Part shown: in pieces, positions 60,233-64,000 of the stretch | Numbering within the stretch: position 1 is the stretch's first letter | How the letters are laid out: every line of letters begins with the position of its first letter | Source: a bacterium | Lineage (GTDB): Bacteria; SZUA-79; Acidulodesulfobacterales; Acidulodesulfobacteraceae | Assembly: GCA_027318865.1 (NCBI GenBank) | Contig: DAHVOJ010000004.1 | Location: 1 to 64,000, forward strand | Length of the DNA stretch: 64,000 nucleotides | Direction: 5' to 3' | Notes under the pieces: generated by a model | Told to the model about the DNA's origin: nothing | Databases searched by the model: none | Seen by the model: the letters and a program-made list of their open reading frames with translations, nothing else | Program-made: the position numbers and the translations under genes

Positions 60233-60853
60233 ATGTGTGAAAATTACGAAGAGTTTGAAATTGCCGTTCTCGGCAAACCGGTTCCGTCATTCGGAGAAAT
60301 CAATACTTACGACCCAAAAACAGGAGGGTTTGGAAAATTTAGCTTAGAAGAAGCCAAGAAAAATAAGAAATGGACTATTCTGGTATTTTATCCTGCAGAC
60401 TATACCTTTGTTTGCCCGACCGAACTTGCGGATTATGCAGAAAAACAGGAAGAGCTTGAAAAAATAGGAGCGCAGATAGTTTCTGTAAGCACCGATACCC
60501 ATTTCGTTCATATGGCATGGCAGAGAGACGAGAAACTTTTAGAAAAAGTAAAATTTATTATGGGCGCAGACCCGACAGGAAAGGTTTCGAGGCTGTTCGA
60601 CGTTTACGACGAAGCAACCGGACTTGCATTAAGAGGTACGTTTATTATCAATCCGGAAGGGGTTCTCGTCGCATCCGAAGTTAATTTTTATAATGTAGGA
60701 AGAAATGCCGACGAACTCGTTAGAAAAGTGGAAGCCAATATATATGTATCTGCCCATCCCGACGAAGTATGTCCGGCAAAGTGGCATAAAGGCGGAAAAA
60801 CTATTAAACCTGGACCTGATGCCGTAGGCAAGGTTTACGAAGCGTTAAAATAA
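60233..60853 (+). CDS. 2-Cys peroxiredoxin (AhpC/Prx1 family)
   Basis: FYPADYTFVCPTEL; C-terminal HPDEVCPAKW resolving-Cys context. Confidence 0.95.
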   Translation: MCENYEEFEIAVLGKPVPSFGEINTYDPKTGGFGKFSLEEAKKNKKWTILVFYPADYTFVCPTELADYAEKQEELEKIGAQIVSVSTDTHFVHMAWQRDEKLLEKVKFIMGADPTGKVSRLFDVYDEATGLALRGTFIINPEGVLVASEVNFYNVGRNADELVRKVEANIYVSAHPDEVCPAKWHKGGKTIKPGPDAVGKVYEALK

Positions 60854-60861
60854 AAATATTT

Positions 60862-61045
60862 AACCGCCCCGCCCTGCGGGCTTCCCCTCCTTAAAAAGGA
60901 GGGGAGTTTTTATTACGTTTCCTGCATAGCTGGCGGACTTCCAACCCCCCTCCTTTTTAAGATATATTTTTCTGCGTGTTTAGTAAAAGCACGTCTTTTG
61001 CTGCAGAAAAATATGGTGGCAGGCGTCAGCCTGACGGGGTGGTTT
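60862..61045. repeat. Intergenic GC-rich inverted-repeat element (same family as 26200-26568)
   Basis: taaccgccccgcc...ctgacggggtggttta termini with an internal cccctccttaaaaaggagggg hairpin. Confidence 0.8.
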
Positions 61046-61051
61046 ATTTTG

Positions 61052-61792
61052 TTATATATTAGACGTAATGTCGTAAACCCGCTTATAGGCTTCCTCCACG
61101 CCTCCGAGGTCGCGTCTGAACCTGTCCTTATCGACTTTTTCAAGGGTTATCTTATCCCACAATCTCATGGTATCAGGTGTTATTTCATCCGCCAGCAAAA
61201 CTTTTCCGTCTAGCGTACCGAATTCAAGTTTGTAATCCACAAGCAGCAGCCCGTTTTTATCGAAAAAATCCCTTAGAATTTCGTTAATATCTAAGGCAAG
61301 TTTTTTAGCCTCTTCCACATCTTTTGTTTCTCCGAGGTCGAATGCTTTTACATAGGTTTCATTGATCATAGGGTCGCCCAGCTCATCGCTTTTGAAGCAT
61401 AGTTCTACCACCGGCGCAAGCAGTTTAACGCCTTCTTCTACCCCCATTTTTTTTGCAAGACTTCCCGCCGTATAGTTTCTTACCACAAACTCTATGGGGA
61501 GCATTTTTAAATGATGAACCAGCATTTCCCTCTCAGATAATTTTTCGATAAAATGGCTTTCAATTCCTTTGCTTTTTAGCAATTTAAACAAAGAAGAGGA
61601 TATGGCGTTGTTAAATTCCCCCTTTTTCATAATAGTTCCTTTTTTCTGCCCGTTGAAAGCGGTGGCGTCATCTTTAAAATACGTTACCAGCTTGCTTTCG
61701 TCGCTTCCGTCCAGATAAAGAATTTTAGCCTTGCCTTCATAAACTTTTTTAAAACCTTTTTCTTCCGAAACATTCGAAACTTTCATAAACAC
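61052..61792 (-). CDS. purC: Phosphoribosylaminoimidazole-succinocarboxamide synthase
   Basis: YEGKAKILYLDGSDESKLVTYFKDDATAFNGQKKG; PIEFVVRNYTAGSLAKKMGVEEG; LADEITPDTMRLWD. Confidence 0.97.
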   Translation of the reverse strand: MFMKVSNVSEEKGFKKVYEGKAKILYLDGSDESKLVTYFKDDATAFNGQKKGTIMKKGEFNNAISSSLFKLLKSKGIESHFIEKLSEREMLVHHLKMLPIEFVVRNYTAGSLAKKMGVEEGVKLLAPVVELCFKSDELGDPMINETYVKAFDLGETKDVEEAKKLALDINEILRDFFDKNGLLLVDYKLEFGTLDGKVLLADEITPDTMRLWDKITLEKVDKDRFRRDLGGVEEAYKRVYDITSNI

Positions 61793-61908
61793 CTCCTATG
61801 TTTATAAAAATTAGGTTAATTTGCTGCATATATTTTAAAACAAAAGCGATTTAAAATCAATTTAAATACAATTTAAATAATCAAGAAATAGTGTTAAAAT
61901 AATATAAT

Positions 61909-62766
61909 ATGAAAAATAACAACAAAGCACTTGTATATGCGCTTATAGTTTCCGTCGTAATTCATTCGGCGCTGATTTTATTTTTGCTTGAATACGGCAG
62001 CCGGCACGAAAAACACAAAAAAGTCCATAAATATACTAAGCCGATTCTCGTAGAGCCATATAAATTTATTAAAAATCTTAAAAAATTTAAAATAAAAAAT
62101 CCAGAGTATGCAAGTATTAAGCCCCACTATGCTAAAAAGAGCACAAGACTGAACGCTCCGCCTTCTTTCAACAACCCTTCGTCCGCCCCTGTCCCTTATA
62201 CTCCGCCGGCGACTTTACGGAGGAGCTTTGCAAACAATTATAGACGAAGGATGCCTGCTTCGAGATACCGCAGGACCATAAGCAATTCCCATATAGTATC
62301 TGATAACACGTCTTCGCGTCCGAGACGCAGGCGAAGATTGAGCAATCTTTTTCCTATGGGTAAATTTTTCAACCAAACTGTGCCAAATACTGCCGGAACA
62401 GGAATAAGAAATCCATCCTACGGGATAAAATCCGCTACGGTAAATCTTAATACGACAACTATAAAATATGCGTCGTATTTACTGCATGTTAAAAACAAAA
62501 TAGAAAACGTATGGGAATATCCTTATAAAGCGAGGAGAGAAGATTTGGCGGGACTGCTTGTCATAGAATTTTCCATAAACAGAAACGGTTCTATACACAG
62601 CGTAGCCGTTCTAAAGTCCTCGGGGAAGAAAATATTAGATAAGGCGGCGGTTCAGGCAATATATAATGCGGCGAGATATAATCCTTTTCCGCATTACTGG
62701 ACGATAAACAGGCTCAATATCGTCGGTACTTTTATATACAGGCTTTCCGGTTTTTACGTTTATTAG
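61909..62766 (+). CDS. TonB-family energy transducer-like protein
   Basis: N-terminal TM, Pro/Arg-rich middle, C-terminal GLLVIEFSINRNGSIHSVAVLKSSGKKILDKAAVQAI. Confidence 0.85.
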   Translation: MKNNNKALVYALIVSVVIHSALILFLLEYGSRHEKHKKVHKYTKPILVEPYKFIKNLKKFKIKNPEYASIKPHYAKKSTRLNAPPSFNNPSSAPVPYTPPATLRRSFANNYRRRMPASRYRRTISNSHIVSDNTSSRPRRRRRLSNLFPMGKFFNQTVPNTAGTGIRNPSYGIKSATVNLNTTTIKYASYLLHVKNKIENVWEYPYKARREDLAGLLVIEFSINRNGSIHSVAVLKSSGKKILDKAAVQAIYNAARYNPFPHYWTINRLNIVGTFIYRLSGFYVY

Positions 62767-62853
62767 GAAAAACGTTTTTAATTTAATTTATATTTATGTT
62801 AATATATCAGTAAACAAAAAAAATAAAATATATTTTTACAGGAGACTTTCCTT

Positions 62854-64000
62854 ATGAAAATATCCATAGTAGGCGCCGGTTACGTCGGTCTCGTTACCGG
62901 CGTCTGCCTTGCGGATTCGGGCAATACCGTTTACTGCATAGATAACGACGAAAATAAGATTAAATCTTTAAAAGCAGGCGTTATACCTATATACGAACCC
63001 GGACTTAAAGAGCTTACCGACAAAAACGTAAAATTAAACAGGCTGTATTTTACGAAAGATCTGCGCGAAGCCGTCGTTAAAACCGACGTAGTATTTATAG
63101 CGGTAGGCACCCCTCCTCAGGATAACGGAGAAGCCGATTTGTCCAACGTGTTTAAAGTGGCGGAAAGCATTGCCGATGCCATAGACTGTTTTAAAGTCGT
63201 AGTAGTCAAAAGCACCGTTCCGGTAGGGGCATGCAGGAAGGTCGAAAACATAATAGCCAAAAAAACCAAAAACTTCTGCATAGTATCAAATCCCGAATTT
63301 TTAAAAGAAGGCGCCGCCATAGAAGATTTCCAAAGACCGGACAGAATAGTAATAGGCATTAATTCTAAAAAGGACAACAAGAAAGAAGCGCAGGCGGCAA
63401 AAGAGCTTATAGACGAAATTTACGAACCCTTCGTAAGAACCGGAGCGCCCATTTATTTTATGGATACCGATTCGTCCGAACTTACCAAATATGCGGCAAA
63501 CGCCATGCTAGCGGTCAGAATAACTTTTATGAACGAAATAGCAAACTTATGCGAACGCACGGGAGCAAACGTGGACAGCGTAAGAATCGGCATAGGTTCG
63601 GATAAAAGAATAGGCAAATCTTTTTTATTTCCCGGAATAGGCTACGGCGGAAGCTGTTTCCCTAAAGACGTAAAAGCTTTATATCAAACGGCGAAACACC
63701 ATAACTACGAGTTTAAACTCCTAAAAGCAACCGATGAAGTGAACACCGGACAGAAAGAACTCATAGTAGATTTTATATTAAAACATTTTAAAGGAGATAT
63801 CGCGGGCAAAACTTTTGCTCTCTGGGGTTTATCGTTTAAACCAAAAACCGACGACATAAGGGAAGCCCCGTCGTTAGTTATAATATCTAAACTTCTTTCA
63901 TACGGGGCTAAAATTAAAGCTTACGACCCTATAGCCATGGATAATACCAGAAAGGTCTTCTCCGAAATAGAGTATGCGGAAGATATGTACGGCGCGCTCA
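62854..64000 (+). CDS. ugd: UDP-glucose 6-dehydrogenase (truncated by window end)
   Basis: Read by hand: MKISIVGAGYVGLVTGVCLADSGNTVYCIDND...VGTPPQDNGEADLSNV...SNPEFLKEGAAIEDF...GYGGSCFPKDVKAL; no stop before 64000, so absent from the ORF track. Confidence 0.93.
   Translation, partial: MKISIVGAGYVGLVTGVCLADSGNTVYCIDNDENKIKSLKAGVIPIYEPGLKELTDKNVKLNRLYFTKDLREAVVKTDVVFIAVGTPPQDNGEADLSNVFKVAESIADAIDCFKVVVVKSTVPVGACRKVENIIAKKTKNFCIVSNPEFLKEGAAIEDFQRPDRIVIGINSKKDNKKEAQAAKELIDEIYEPFVRTGAPIYFMDTDSSELTKYAANAMLAVRITFMNEIANLCERTGANVDSVRIGIGSDKRIGKSFLFPGIGYGGSCFPKDVKALYQTAKHHNYEFKLLKATDEVNTGQKELIVDFILKHFKGDIAGKTFALWGLSFKPKTDDIREAPSLVIISKLLSYGAKIKAYDPIAMDNTRKVFSEIEYAEDMYGAL

Overview
AT-rich chromosomal window from an anaerobic-type bacterium. 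Gene content and order resemble deltaproteobacterial-type genomes (inference; no taxonomy search was possible). Most of it is dense housekeeping and metabolism: glycine cleavage system (gcvT-gcvH-gcvPA-gcvPB); a one-carbon/2-oxoacid cassette (metF, porGDAB, folD, metV-like) lying inside an aromatic amino acid/aroA-ispH-rpsA run (pheA, hisC, DAHP synthase, tyrA, aroA, ispH, rpsA, sppA); pgi-miaA-hflX; a protein quality control block (hsp20, clpA, DUF1844, clpB, degP); selB; a late menaquinone/futalosine-type block (ubiD-, ubiA- and ubiX-like genes plus mqnE-like); carD, PIN/TRAM, ispD, ispF, tusA and a cysteine desulfurase; a cobalamin nucleotide-loop cluster (cobU, cobT, cobS, cobB/cbiA) followed by a ThiC-family gene that may be BzaF; rne/rng, a peroxiredoxin, purC, tonB-like and ugd (truncated by the window end). 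There are two tRNAs, initiator Met and Val(CAC). The accessory-looking part is about 48.8-51.3 kb (MNT/HEPN pair, decayed ORFs, second nucleotidyltransferase pair). Most unusual observations: (1) both tRNAs are followed by the same 18-nt sequence, and both loci carry decayed copies of one unidentified protein family; (2) a 167-bp MITE-like element with 21-bp perfect terminal inverted repeats and nested dRS3-like palindromes; (3) a dispersed GC-rich AACCRCCCCG...CGGGGTGGTT element at three intergenic sites, one with an internal array; (4) the ThiC paralog in the cobalamin cluster; (5) a hicA broken by an apparent 1-nt deletion. I found no CRISPR array, intact transposase or prophage. No clearly new multi-gene system could be established from sequence alone.
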